DNA from: Zygnema cylindricum
Lineage: Eukaryota; Streptophyta; Zygnematophyceae; Zygnematales; Zygnemataceae
Assembly (NCBI GenBank): GCA_037447655.1
Contig: JBBHKE010000793.1
Span: 1-64,000, forward strand
Reading direction: 5' to 3'
DNA: 64,000 bases
Part shown: piece by piece, positions 1 to 11,439 of the stretch
Position numbering within the stretch: position 1 is the first letter of the stretch
Layout of the letters: every line of letters begins with the position of its first letter
The notes under the pieces: generated by a model
Database searches by the model: none
Told to the model about the DNA's origin: nothing
What the model saw: only the letters and a program-made list of their open reading frames with translations
Program-made: the position numbers and the translations under genes

Positions 1-20
1 ACTCCACATAACTCGTGTAG
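1..20. other. Left edge, no feature
   Basis: Twenty bases before the first MITE; nothing recognisable. Confidence 0.5.
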
Positions 21-241
21 TACACCACGTATCGCCATTAGTGTTAATGATTTTTTCTCCACTTAAAACGTCTTTTTTTCTAACACACACGTCCAAATTT
101 TGATTGGAGACAACCACGTCATAATGCGAGATCTTACATTCTAATCGCAACCATCGAATCCACATTCCAATATGTGTGTACAGAGGAAAGATGTTTGAAG
201 TGGCGGAAAAATATTTAACAAAAATAACAATATGCAGTGTA
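21..241. mobile_element. MITE family 1, copy a (221 bp)
   Basis: The two ends are long imperfect inverted repeats of about 50 bp. The left arm starts TACACCACGTATCGCCATTA and the right arm, reverse-complemented, starts TACACTGCATATTGTTATTT. Both arms then carry a CCACTT(A/C)AAAC block. There is no coding capacity. Copies of the same length class and ends occur at 61548-61768 and 14217-14434. Terminal TA on both sides is compatible with a Tc1/mariner-type TA target, but this is inference. It ends 9 bp before the C1 target duplication. Confidence 0.75.
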
Positions 242-689
242 TTTGCAATGTCCTTTGCAATTCTGTGTCCCCCATAGGACTACAAAATTCATAAAGCCTC
301 TAGATAGTTTTTGACTAACCCTTCTTCAGCTAGGATCACAGGTACCCAAGTAGGCAAGCAAGAATCTGACTGCACCCCTCTGCAATCTCGACTCCCCTGA
401 GTCCAAAGGAAAATAAATCACTAAAAACGCCCAACCAAGCAATTAATAATCAAGTGGCAAAGATGCCAAAATATATACAAGCTCACTGGGAGAGAGGCGT
501 GTTGATATTTATGTATTTTCTAGGTCTGTTTTAGGATAGAAAAGTAGCAGAGGCAGTCTGCCTCTAACCTCCTTCTCCAAGCCCTCACACTTGTTGTAAT
601 CACAAAAGGCTGGAGAGGGAGCTAGAGCCATAGCTGCCTAAACTCTCTAGAGAGACAGGAGTAGGTAAATTAGGTAGATTTACCAAAAA

Positions 690-780
690 GATACTTGACG
701 GACCCAGGATTTGATCGTGATACATACCGTCCGTCAAGTCACACGTAGTCGTTAGCTTTGTTCGTTTAGTCTAGGACTAT
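690..780 (-). other. tRNA-like module in solo LTR (antisense)
   Basis: On the minus strand a B-box-like GATCAAATCCT (706-716) follows an A-box-like stretch (about 751-775). The B-box sits between ACTTGACGGAC and its reverse complement GTCCGTCAAGT, an 11-bp stem at 693-739. The position matches the modules in the C2, CB and 59003-60151 LTRs. Confidence 0.5.
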
Positions 781-1301
781 TGCTAAAACATACAGGGTTT
801 GATTAATATTTAAATAGTTACAAGTAGACTAATTCGTTTAACAAAAAAAATACTTATTGCATAGATATAGTTTAATATAGTACGGTGTATGGTAAGGGGA
901 TGGAACGGATACCGCGCATTTGTTTCACTAGCGAAACAAATACCGCGCACCAATTTTCGACGGCTAAAATTGAATGTCGGTTAAGATCGGACGGCCGCAA
1001 TAAATGTCGATATCGCGGAATAGGTTTTTGGCAGTTTGCGGTCATCGCCACGTCAATTAACACATGGCACGACCACATTGGCTTGCAGCATCACCGGGGA
1101 TAATAGGAACAGATCAGGATATGGCATGTGTCGACATTTTGGACATGTCGTATGATGGCCGTACTAAAGGTACACCGGCAACTTACCTTTATGTACTTAA
1201 TAGTCTTGTTATTTGTTCGTACCTTAGTAGTAGGGGGCTGAGAGAGGGGTTTTAAGACTTATAATATTTCTGGTAGGTAGCCTCTCCCAGAGAGCACCTT
1301 G

Positions 1302-1309
1302 TATAAAAG
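1302..1309 (+). promoter_or_regulatory. TATA box of solo LTR
   Basis: TATAAAAG lies about 25 bp past a CTCTCCCAGAGAG block, the same context as in both C2 LTRs. It is the presumed Pol II promoter of the LTR. Confidence 0.65.
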
Positions 1310-2164
1310 GCAAACTTTGGCTAGCCATAACTATCAATTACGTTGACCATTTTCAGCGATTCTTGTTGCTGCAGACTCAGGGGAGTCCAAGCTACACACG
1401 GGTGTAGTCGGTTAGAGTTTTTGCTTGCCTAGGTGATAGCATTTCTAAGGGAAAGTCAAATTGGGTGAATGTGTCTATATCTGATATTCTAACTTTGCAT
1501 TTTGTGGTGGATCTGAGCACACATAAAGTCTTATTTCACTCGGATAAAGCTGTAATGGGGTTTTGATTTTCAAGGAGTCAATCATTTGGGTTTATATAAA
1601 CTTGGAGTCGGCACTATCTAGATTAGCTTCTTTTGATCTGCGAATTCTGTATGGCAATGGAGCCCATAAAATTTCAAGGCAGCTACCTCCTAAATCTACT
1701 AAGTCCTAAACCCCTCTCACAACCCCTATCTACTAATATACAAACGAATCAAAGAACAGTAATGTACACAAAGGTACTGTGGCCGATGTACTTTCTGTAC
1801 GGTCTGTGTACAACTCAACCATTGAGCGGACGTCTGTCTCCTCTAGAATTGTCCTCATGCTCTCCGAGATTCCCGCTTCCCAATGTTATCTTCCCACGTG
1901 GCGCCAGGTCATGTCACGCCCGAAAATCGCCAAAGCGACCGTTTTGATATCTTGTCGATGATGCGTGTCATCGGATCCAAATCAGCTTTGAATAGTAGCT
2001 GCTAAAAATCAATTTCCAGTAAATTTATTTCGTGCGGTTTCACGTTCGCACTATATTTCATTTTGTTTCTATGTTACTTATCCATAATTCCGTTTATTAG
2101 ATTAGTGAACTGTGACATGTTTAAATACTAATCACACCCCATGTACTCTAACGAACTTCAAAGA

Positions 2165-2232
2165 CAGACCACCTAAAGCAGACAGCTACACCTTGCTCTG
2201 CCGGTTAGAGGTTCGAGTCTTGCCAGACTCAA
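2165..2232 (+). other. tRNA-like module in C1 3' LTR (antisense)
   Basis: GGTTCGAGTCT at 2210-2220 matches the Pol III B-box consensus at 10 of 11 positions. An A-box-like CTAAAGCAGACAGC lies about 35 bp upstream. The module is antisense to the LTR, as in the other copia LTRs here. Confidence 0.5.
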
Positions 2233-2444
2233 CCTTTATGTTAGAAGTGACTTATGTCATTTCTTTTGACCTGCCTAAGGAGCCAAGGCAACCATGGCTC
2301 CACCACCCTCTCTTAACTTCACTAACTACAACAAGTATGGGGGATAGAGGGAAGAGGGGGAGGCACTCTGCCTACGAATTTATTTTCTATTTTCACTAAG
2401 CTATTTAGACCTATAAAATACTTAATATATCTAGTAATTCAACA

Positions 2445-2459
2445 CTCCTCTTATTTTCT
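2445..2459 (-). other. C1 polypurine tract
   Basis: AGAAAATAAGAGGAG (minus strand) directly abuts the 3' LTR start. It would prime plus-strand DNA synthesis. Confidence 0.8.
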
Positions 2460-5400
2460 AGTCTAATTTAAATTTTTCTCTTAGTCCACACTTCTCTCTA
2501 CAATATTTCAGTTTGGGTGAGCGCACAGCTTTGGTCATCATATCAACAATAATTTCTCCATCTTGTTTATATACAAGACTCAAACTTTTGTTTTCAACTT
2601 TTTCCCTCACAAAACTCAGCTTTATGTCTATGATTTTTGGGTTGAAACGATGTTTTCGATTGGCTGCAATTTGAATTGCAGCCTGATTATCACATAAAAC
2701 TTCATGCACCCCTTTCTTCATGTACCCCAGTTCTTGCAACTATGACTTTACCCACTTCAATTCTTTCACAGCAGAAGAATAGGCCATGTACTCAACCTCC
2801 ATAATAGACTGAGCAACCACCTTTTGTTGTTTGCTACTCCAACAGCAAGCACCTTCCCCCACATACAACACATACCCATAAGTGCATCTTCTCATAAGTG
2901 CATCCTCTATAACTGGCATCACTCCAAGTGGTGATGGCATTGTACTCCCCTCCAAAATGCAACCATAATTCCCTTATACCCACCAGATATCTCATTAGTC
3001 TTTTTTCTGCCTCCCAATCTCTCTTAATAGGATCATTAAGACTCCTACTACGAACTCCAACTGCTGCCACTATGTCCAACCTAGTACAATTCATAAAGTA
3101 GATTAGACTTCTTACAAACTGCCTGTAAGGAATATACATCATAAACTGTCTTTCTGCAAGACTCATTTGATCATCTAAGATTCTCATTCCTTCTCCTACA
3201 CTCCCATCACTTATTTTCTTCAAGTCCATGGGAGTGGTACAACTGTTTGCCTTTTCCATTTGGAATTTCTTGAGCATATTCCCCATTGCTTCTTTTTGAG
3301 TAAGTTTAATAATCCTTTTCCCCTTATCTCTTTCCATTTGTATTCCCAAGATGTATTTTTCCCTATTAGATCCTTCGTATTAAATATGCTTCTAAGATCT
3401 TTTTTTAACTTATTGATCTTTTCCATAGATTTACTTAACACCTGCAAGTCATCCACATAAATTACAATGAAAATAACACCATTTTTATCCTAGAACATAT
3501 AAATAGAATGGTCTGAACTGATCTGGATATATCAGTAGCTCGTGAGAAACTCATCTAGTTTCTTATTCTATTGCCTATGAGCCTGTTTAAGTCCATATAA
3601 AAACTTTATAAGTCGGTAGACTTTGCTCTTCTCACCTTCCTCTACAAATCCTTCTTGTTGCCGCATGATTTCTTGCTCTAGTTCACCATTGAGGAAGGCA
3701 GTCTTAATATCCATCTAGTGTATTTCCATGTATTCCGTTGTCGCTAGACTAAGGAGAATCCTTACTGATGGGAACCGTACCATAGAAAAAATGGTATCTT
3801 TATAATCTATCATTTTTTTTTAAGTGAACCCCTTTGCTACCAACCGAGCCTTATATCTTTCAATGGTGTTATCTGGGTTAAGTTTCAGTTTAAACACCCA
3901 TTTGCACCCGATGGGTTTTTTGTTCGGAGGACAGTCCACTAGTTCCCACGTATCTGCTTCCATGATGGATGCCAACTCATCATTTATGGCTCTTACCCAT
4001 CTATCCTTCTCCGGACAGTCCATTGCCTCCGAGTATGACTGAGGCTCATCAAGGTGAGACAACTTAGTTACCTTGTGAGTAGCTTTTCTTTCTTGCAACC
4101 TTTTGTTGCTCCTTCGTCCTCCTTCAAAGTCTAAAGCTGGGATGGAGGGAAGTCCCGCAATCCTCTTCACTACCTCATTGCTTCCCCTTTCCATGGAAGC
4201 CGGTTCCATCTCCTCCTCTTCTGTTTCTTCAAAGTGTGTAGGGATATGGGTAGATTCTTGTTTATCTCTTTCATCATGGATCTCCCCTAAATGTGTAATC
4301 ATTTTGTCACTCGTTTCTCTTTTGGGAGGATCTTAGTCTTCCTCACCCTCGGACTCAAAGCTCATTTTTATCTTCTTGGTGTATTTGAAAGGGTCAAATG
4401 ACATCCCTTCGTCCATTACAACTAGATTTTTACCAGAATGATATCTTGTTTAGCTAAGTCATAAACTCTATATCCCTTAACATCCTCATCATATCCCAAA
4501 AAATATCTCGGTTTCCCTTTAGCATCTAATTTCCTGTTCTTTCTATTTGTGTCAAGACTGTAAACTTGACAACCTAATACTTTCAGGTGAGAAATATTTG
4601 GTTTCCATCCAACCCATCTCTCATAAGGTGTCATTCCTTTCATATCTGAGGTAAGCACTCTATTCCCAAAACCTTTTTCCTATCCTTTTGTCGGCCAGCA
4701 TACTACATACACTATCTCCTAGAGTCCAGTTCAACCTCTCAGCTACCCCATTTTGTTCTGGATTATAAGGTGCAAATTTTTGATGCTGGACTCCCTCCTC
4801 CCTCAAATATTCCTCAAACTGGTTCAAGGTATATTCTCCCACATTGTCACTCTTTATTCTTTTAATGGGGGTTCCGTGCAACTTCTCAATCCAGGCTTTA
4901 TATTCTTTGAAGTAAGATTGTGCTTCAGAATTTGTTTTTAGGAAGTAGACTCCAGAGTATCTGGACCAATCATCAGTAATTGTATTCGTGAACCTCTTAC
5001 CTCCTACTGAAGGTACTTTTGCTTGTCTCGTCATATCTGTGTGGACCAAATCTAGTACTTTCTCACCTTTATAAGTGGCAATTTTGGGAAATGGAAGTCT
5101 GTGAGCCTTACCTTAGGCATAGCCACTACGATCATCAAACATTTCCTTATCCCCAAACTGAATGCCTTCTACTACACCTAGCTTCTTCATTTCCTTAAGC
5201 CTATCAAAGTGCACATACCCCAACCGCTTATGCCAAATCATCAAGTTTGGAACACCAACATAGTAAGCATTTTTCTTTTCATTACTCCGGTTTAGCCTAA
5301 ACATTCCTTGGCTACCCTTATCTGCTGTGAAGTAGACTTTATCCCCATACTTAGCTTTAAAGACTTCATTTCTACTGAAAGTATCAAACTCCTTATCATC

Positions 5401-5720
5401 TAATATAGAAGTACAAACAAGATTTTTGCTCAGCTGACGGATATAAAGTACATTTGAGAAAGTGAGTATGGAAGTCTTACCCTTTACTAAGACTTTCAGA
5501 TCTACCAATCCAACTAGATTTGTAGTAACTACTCTCCCATCCCTATACTCTATCTCTACAGTGGGGATCTTATTTAGCTTAGTAAAGAGGTTTTTGTCAC
5601 GACACATATGTATAGATGCACCTGAATCGATGATCCATCCTTCCTGTGGAGGTTCCCGATTAGCTCTGAGGGCACACTTTGTTTTTTTTGAGGAATCTCC
5701 TTCTCCTCCAAATTCTAGTC
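2458..5720 (-). pseudogene. C1 pol (PR-IN-RT-RNase H), broken
   Basis: Fragments in order on the minus strand: retropepsin with intact DSGAS at 5614-5628; GAG-pre-integrase (MIWHKRLGYVH) within 5113-5607; integrase core 4660-5049 with D (HTDM), D (SDN) and E (NGVAERLN) all visible; RT from about 4080 to 3240 with YVDD near 3450; RNase H 2458-2955 (WSSKQQKVVAQS, CDNQAAI). The stop is TAG at 2458-2460. At least six frame changes or stops separate the pieces, so no polyprotein can be made. Catalytic residues that survive show descent from an active copy. Confidence 0.9.
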
Positions 5721-5747
5721 AAGGAGAAGCTCTCCATCCTCCTCCTC

Positions 5748-6761
5748 TTAGGACTCATCTTCCTCGGTCTCCCCTTTCACTTGTGTGACCATAAGTGCAT
5801 TTTTCTTTCCACCAGAAGAACCTCCTCCATGGTTTTTTTGAAGCCTCGGCTCCAACAGCTTAGTGCAATCAACTATGAAGTGTCTCGATGTTTTGCACAT
5901 ATGACAAAGGCCCTTTGGATGCCTCAAACCTCCTGTCTGCTCTCTCTCTCCCTTGAAGTTGTTGTATGGCCTCCTCAAATCCTTCCCCCACCTGTTTGTT
6001 CCGGCAACTAGAGCTTGAACCTCTTTCCTCCTCTCTCAATGTGGATAGTGTTCTCCAACATAAGTATCATCCGGACCACTGTCTTCCACTTCCACAAACT
6101 GTCATCCATTTTCTGTATTCGGTATACTATGTTCTCAAACTCATTAGGCAGCTTCGTGATGAGAGTGTTGTCTTTCATCTTCATTGTACCAGTCCACCCA
6201 GCACTCTCCATCTCCATATACAAAAAAGAGAGGTAATTATAATAGTCTAGCATTTTCCCCTCTTAGTAAGTATACTCCCCTAACTGTTGCTTGGCCAACT
6301 GGAGATCTTGAATGGTACTGGCTCTATAGATCTCCACAAAGGTCTCCCATAACTCCTCGGCCTAAAGATGTGGAGATGGGAGGTTGCCAAAGCTTGAGTA
6401 AGATGCGTCTGAATGAAAAGCCTTGCAACCATGTTTGTGTATTCCCACATTTGAATATTGTTTTCTTCGGTCTTCACGGCCGCCGCTTCGGGTGCCGTGG
6501 CGATAACAGTAAGAGGTGTCTCCTTCCCTTTCCCTTTTTCGGATACACTGCTGTCCCCGCTGTCTGCCTCCTCCGTGGGAGTAGATACTACTGCAGAAAA
6601 CCACACTCCACTAAACTTGGTGGAATTCCTTGAGATGGACGTTTCACTTCTCCAATTGCGATACCCCAGTATCGTTTTTCACATAAAGCCCCTACCATCA
6701 TGACTTCCCAATAAATGAACCTCGATCAATTGAAGATGGGCACCCTAGAGGGTGAGCCCAT
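5748..6761 (-). pseudogene. C1 gag, broken
   Basis: The gag frame opens at an ATG inside the PBS (6759-6761) and reads MGSPSRVPIFN before a TGA. Capsid pieces follow in 6280-6606 and 6008-6253 (TKLPNEFENIVYRIQ). A CCHC zinc knuckle (CHMCKTSRHFIVDC) lies in 5748-5978. Gag would form the virus-like particle and bind the RNA. Several stops separate the parts. Confidence 0.85.
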
Positions 6762-6765
6762 AACC
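6751..6765 (-). other. C1 primer binding site, half-tRNA type
   Basis: GGTTATGGGCTCACC directly abuts the LTR end (TTGCA) with no spacer. It is complementary to the anticodon arm of eukaryotic initiator tRNA-Met, not to the CCA end. The same type of site is known from Drosophila copia, yeast Ty5 and Volvox Osser. Confidence 0.8.
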
Positions 6766-7772
6766 TGCAATTTTGAGTCCCCCATTGGACTACAAAATTC
6801 AGGTAGCCTCTAGCTAGTTTTTGACTAACCCTTCTTCAGCTAGAATCATAGGTACGCAAGTAGGCAAGCAAGCAATCTGACTGCACCCTTGTGTTGTCTG
6901 GACTCCTCGAGTCCGTTGCATAAGAAATCAATGAATATGTCTAACCAGGCGATGAATTTTCAAGTGCCAAATATGCCAAAATATGTACAAGCTCACTGGG
7001 AGAGATGCGGCTACCTACTAAATCTCCTAAGTCCTTAACCCCTCTCATAATCCCTATCTACCGATGTACGAACCAATAAAAAAACAGTAAAGTACATAAA
7101 GGTACTGTGGCCGATGTACTTTCTGTACGGTCTGTGTACGACTCAACCATTGAGCGGACACCTGTCTCCTTTGGACTTGTCTTCATGCTCTCTCGGATTC
7201 GCGCTTCTCAATATTATCTTGCCACGTGGCGCCAAGTCATGTCACGCTTGAAAATTGCCAAAGCGACCATTCTGAGATCTCGGCGATGATGCGTGCCGTC
7301 GGATCCAAAACGACTTTGAATACTAGCCGTTGAAAATCAATGTCCAGTAAATTTCTTTCGTGCGGTTTCACGTTCGCACTATATTTTATTTTGTTTATAT
7401 GTTACTAATCAGTAATTTCGTTAGTCGGATTAGTGAACTCTGACATGTTTAAATACTAATCACACCCCAAGTACTCTAACGCACTTCTACGATAAACCGG
7501 CTAAAGCTGACGGCTACGCCTCGCTGTGTCGGTCAGAGGTTAGAGTCCTTTCGGAATCAACCTTTTTGTTACAAGTGACTTATGTCACTTCTTTTGTCTT
7601 GCCTAAGGAGCTAAGGCAGACATGGCTCCACCACCCTCTCTTTCCTTCATTGACTACAACAAGTATGGGGGATAGAGGGAAGAGGTGGAGGCAAACTGCC
7701 TACGCTTTTCTTTTCTATTTTCACTAAGCTATTCAGACCTAAAAAATACTTTATAAATCTAATAATTTAACA
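6766..7772 (-). repeat. C1 5' LTR (1007 bp)
   Basis: TGTTAAATTATTAG...TTGCA in element orientation, followed outward by the target duplication TCCTT (7773-7777). A degenerate TATA-like run lies near 6972-6985. The tRNA-like module is at 7493-7562. Confidence 0.9.
7493..7562 (+). other. tRNA-like module in C1 5' LTR (antisense)
   Basis: CGGCTAAAGCTGACGGCTAC (A-box-like) is followed by AGAGG-TTAGAGT-CCTTT. That is a five-pair stem with a seven-base loop, the geometry of a tRNA T arm. It is the counterpart of 2165-2232. Confidence 0.5.
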
Positions 7773-8169
7773 TCCTTCAACTGCCATAGATTCTCTATAT
7801 CAAGATTATTCAATTTTGACTCCTTTCCCCTGATATCTATATGAGTTTCTTCACCAAAAGTTGTCCATTATTGTATTTCTTGTAGACAAACTATATTGAG
7901 TCGTGAAAGAGAATTGGTTTTTTTAAATTTCAAAAAAAATCCTCATTTTCATTCTGTTCGTCAACATCAAGGTCTCTTTCGTCCACGTTCTACTTTCATT
8001 TCCATTTCCTTTCTTTGTTGCGTCTTTGTTGTCGTTCTCCGTACTCTCATGACTAGAGTTGGACAATGTCACAAAATTACAAAAATCTAGACGTCTACAA
8101 CTGTTGTTGGTATTGTTGGCGTTAATGATTGTCGAAATTTTTGTATTCGTCTTCATCTGTCACAAAATT
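7773..8169. other. Intergenic, nothing recognised
   Basis: AT-rich single-copy-looking sequence between C1 and the minisatellite. Short open frames show no family motif. Confidence 0.5.
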
Positions 8170-8770
8170 TTAACTACGTTTACAACCGTCACATGTCAAA
8201 GTACATAAAATGCCTACGTCTACAACTTTCACATTTCAAGGTACTGAAATGCCTACGTCTACAACCGTCACATGTCAAAGTTCTGAAAATGCCTACGTCT
8301 ACAACGGTCACATGTCAAAGTACCAAAAATGCCTACGTCTACATCCGTCACATGTCAAAGTTCCGAAAAATGCCTACGTCTACAACAGTCATATGTCAAA
8401 GTACCGAAAATGCATACGTCTACAACCGTCACATGTCAAAGTTTTGAATCTGCTATACATCAACAACCGTTACATATCAAAGTACCAAAAATGCCTAAGT
8501 CTACAACCATCACATGTCAAAGTTCCGAAAATGCCTAAGTCTACAACTGTCACATGTCAAAGTTCCGAAAATGCCTACGTTTACAACCGTCATATGTCAA
8601 AGTTCCGAAAACGCCTAAGTTTACAACTGTCAAATGTCAAAATTCCGAAAATGCCTACGTCTACAACCGTCACATGACAAAGTTCACAAAATGCCTAAGT
8701 CTACAACCATCACATGTCAAATTTCCAAAAATGCCTACGTCTATAACAGTCACATATCAAAGTTATGTTG
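8170..8770. repeat. 40-bp minisatellite, about 15 copies
   Basis: Tandem units of 39-41 bp share the core GCCTACGTCTACAACCGTCA and a following CATGTCAAAGT. Unit starts fall near 8212, 8251, 8291, 8331, 8372 and 8412. Units lack stop codons in several frames, so long repetitive frames cross it (for example 8210-8677). Because 40 is not a multiple of three, each frame cycles through three peptides. I read it as non-coding. Confidence 0.88.
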
Positions 8771-9788
8771 TTCCAGGACCACTAAAGCAGGTGGAGCATT
8801 AGCAGTAGTAGTGGAAGTAGACATAATCTGACTCATAGAAGCTTATCAAGAATCCTATCAAACAGTTGTTTTCTACAGTTCACCAAATCTGACACAATAA
8901 AACAAACTGCTTCAAACTATACCACCGTATAGAAAATCACAAAGACTGACAACTCCCAAAGTTTCAGCTCAATTGATTGAACATACACCAAGATATGCAA
9001 CTCAAAAGTTTCCCAAAAACAGTCTGCAGATTACACAGTCACGAAGTTTGGATGTACAAAATGTTCGACGTCCTAAGTCTTTTACTCTTCACTCTGTTGT
9101 CCTACTACATAGTGCTGTACCGCCGATACAAGTGTTCCCAAAAGATACGTCATAAAGAACTAAACTGTCACTAAGATCTAAGTGCCCCTAATCATGCTAT
9201 AATTAATCTATCACTTTACAATCAATATTACTGAGAATCCTATACAGGTGATTTGTTCAAATACTTGTCGCCTGGCTTTAGTGACAATTGATTAGGTACG
9301 TCTATCCGGCTGTTGTAGAACATCTGTTAGCGAGTCATTTAATTATTCTCTTATGAATCTCGTCCGTTGACTCGATCCATATCAACCGCAGCAGCGCAAT
9401 CCAATTCCTCATCACATTCAAAATATCTGCAGTTTCGTTGCAGCTGCGCTGTCCCATACCAAAACCGCTGCAGCTGCGTTTGTCTTGTTTCGTAGCAACT
9501 GCGTTGTCTTATACCAAAATATTCGCAGTTGTGTTTGTCGCGTTGCGTCGCAGGCTGCGTTCATCCTTACAGACCATATCAAAAATAACCGGAGCTGCGC
9601 TTGTTCCATCTGCGTCGCAGCTGCGTGTTTCCAGTGCTAGTGTCGGTACCATTCAAAAACCTTCACTGTGCTTCAAGTGATGACGCGTGTCCCTATAGAT
9701 ATATTTTTCCGCCGTTCTATAAATTTGCTGAGACTTAAAGCTTTCCAAAAACAACAAGTTCCGATTTCATTTTTGCACATTGGGACCA
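8771..9788. other. Intergenic, with GCAGCTGCG-rich patch
   Basis: No gene recognised. From about 9420 to 9625 the motif GCAGCTGCG and variants recur irregularly with CCATACCAAAA spacers, a degenerate short tandem array. Confidence 0.5.
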
Positions 9789-9868
9789 TAGTTCAAAAGT
9801 AGGTGAAAGTAGGCCTATACAATATGCCTATTGTACGCAAAACATACAGTATGGCCTAAAGACCCATA
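9789..9868 (+). mobile_element. MITE family 2, left end only
   Basis: It starts TAGTTCAAAAGTAGGTG and follows the 62292 copy for about 80 bp (through AAGACCCATAT). It then breaks directly into copia gag sequence at 9869. Confidence 0.65.
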
Positions 9869-11439
9869 TGGTATTGATCGATGGAACAGACTTCACTTAT
9901 TGGGAGTTTACTATGGAGGGATTGCTTTTCGAGAAGCACTTATGGGGAATTGTTTCAGGACAAGTGAGGTGTCCGCCAACGGGCTTTGGAGGAACTCACT
10001 ACGGAGAATCATTTGGGGCTTCCCAAAAAACCAACTGTATTTCAGATGCAACAGAAGGTGAAGGGAAAAATATTGCCATGGAAGGGGGAAAAGGGGGCAA
10101 GGATAAAGGGACACTTATGGTGAGGGGAGCTATGCTCTCCACCACAGCTCCACTTAGAGGGGTTATAAGTAAAATTGAAGAAAATGATAGTAAAATTTGG
10201 GAGTATAAAAACACTATAGCAAAACATCTTATACTTAGATATGTGTCTAAATCCATAGCTATCACTCTTTTAAGTCTTACGAAGTCTTCGAAAATATGGG
10301 AAACACTAAGGCAAATTTATAAGAGTGAGACTATTTAGAGGCAGCAGTTAGTAAAACAGGAAATAGAAGCCTATGTTTATAAAGGCGGTAACATGATAGA
10401 GTTTTGCAATGATATTGCTACGTTATATGTTGAGCTTGCTAGTGCGGGGTATGTAGAATCTGAGGAGAGAAAGATCAATACACTACTCATGAAACTCCCA
10501 GATGAGTACGAAAACATCATTAATCGTATGCAGGCAATGGGTGGCTCCTCATGGACTTGGAGCTTTACCGTGGGGATAATTCTTGTGAGAGAAAGCACTT
10601 TGGAGCTTCATAGGGGAAGTGAGAGGGTGACTGCATTTACAGCTGGTGGTGATTGGCGGAAGCGTGATGAGAGGAACGGTGGTGACGAGCGGAACCGTGA
10701 TGAGAGGAAGAAAGACGAAGGTAAACCTTATCGAAAATCTGGTGGAAAGAGAGGGAGAGGAAAAGGAAAGGGAGCTTTGAAAAAGGGTGTTTGCTTCTTT
10801 TGCAGAGAACCGGGTCACCATATGGAGGAGTGTCCTTGTTTGGAAGAACTTAGAAGTTGGAATGTGGATGAGGAAGAAGAAAAGGAAGAGCAAAAAGAGG
10901 ATAAAGAAATCTTAGAGCTTCTCCACATTGGTAGAATGGAGAAGAGAGAAAAGTACACAGAAATTCCACGAAAGCAACAGTGTGCTTTTGGAGGTATAAG
11001 GGAAGTAAAGGGAAGGGAAGAATTTAAGGGAGTTAGACATGATGTGGTTGTCAAGGAGTATAGAAAGTCAGATCTAGAATCTATAATTGAAAAAGGGAAA
11101 GATAAATATAATGAGGATAATTTTATAGATATTTTGGAAACAGAAAACTGGTCGGAAAGGGATACTTCAACGGATTCCGAGGAAAGGGGAGAAGTAAATC
11201 TAGAGGGGGTTTTAAAAGATAGGGGAGTAGAGGAATATTTAATGAAAGGTTTAGGGGAGGAGAAATATTTATTGGGGATAAAAATAGAAAGTGACAGCGG
11301 AAAGATTTCCATGGGAGAGAGTGAGGAAAGTTCAGAAAATGGGGTGAGTATCATGGATAAAAATATGAGTACCGAAGACGTAGATCTTATGAGGAACTTA
11401 GTGGGGACACTTGTTTTTTTGGGAAAATTTGGGGGGTAA
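9869..11439 (+). pseudogene. CB gag fused to pol remnants
   Basis: One frame is broken only by a TAG at 10336-10338, where C2 has CAG. Capsid is recognisable (DGTDFTYWE near the start; MKLPDEYENIINRMQ around 10490). The CCHC knuckle is CFFCREPGHHMEEC near 10793-10834. After EIPRKQQCAFGGI, the linker just before the protease in C2, the frame stays open through a charged, Glu/Lys-rich tail. That tail ends with EEKYLLGIKIE and LMRNLVGTLVF, matching two RT/connection segments of C2 (EAKYILGIQVE; YRQVVGSLIYF). The stretch from 10393 is 348 codons without a stop, unusually long for an otherwise decayed element. It may supply Gag in trans or simply be young. Confidence 0.75.

Larger units (their letters stand above)
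500..1676 (+). mobile_element. Solo copia LTR (LTR-B type) nested in C1 3' LTR
   Basis: A 1177-bp sequence starts TGTTGATATTTATG and ends ATTTCA. It is flanked by AGGCG (495-499) and AGGCA (1677-1681), a target duplication with one mismatch. It resembles the CB 3' LTR at 11807-12903 and the LTR at 59003-60151. It has no internal region, so it is probably the product of LTR-LTR recombination after insertion into C1. It carries a TATA box at 1302-1309, a tRNA-like module at 690-780 and a TTTGTTTC/GAAACAAA hairpin at 918-941. Confidence 0.88.
256..2444 (-). repeat. C1 3' LTR, interrupted at 500-1681
   Basis: In element orientation the LTR starts TGTTGAATTACTAG at 2444 and ends TTGCA at 256. It matches the 5' LTR in two blocks (256-499 and 1677-2444), with the solo LTR between them. 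A TATA-like run lies at 467-477 on the minus strand. Confidence 0.88.
256..7772 (-). mobile_element. Ty1/copia element C1, complete but degenerate
   Basis: Full copia architecture on the minus strand: 5' LTR 6766-7772, PBS 6751-6765, gag, protease, integrase, RT and RNase H in copia order, PPT 2445-2459, and 3' LTR 256-2444. The 3' LTR is split by a solo LTR. The 5-bp target duplication TCCTT is perfect at 251-255 and 7773-7777. Without the nested LTR and its target duplication the 3' LTR is 1007 bp, equal to the 5' LTR. The coding region is broken into many frames by stops and shifts, so the element is old and immobile. It belongs to the same broad family as C2 at 44003. Confidence 0.92.

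Noticed and set aside
8210-8677. 155-codon open frame as a repeat protein gene
   Set aside because: It follows a 40-bp tandem array and overlapping frames are equally open; no start context, domain or flanking exon.
10815-11354. 179-codon minus-strand frame
   Set aside because: Shadow of the purine-rich CB gag frame; Ser/Pro-rich composition only reflects the complement.
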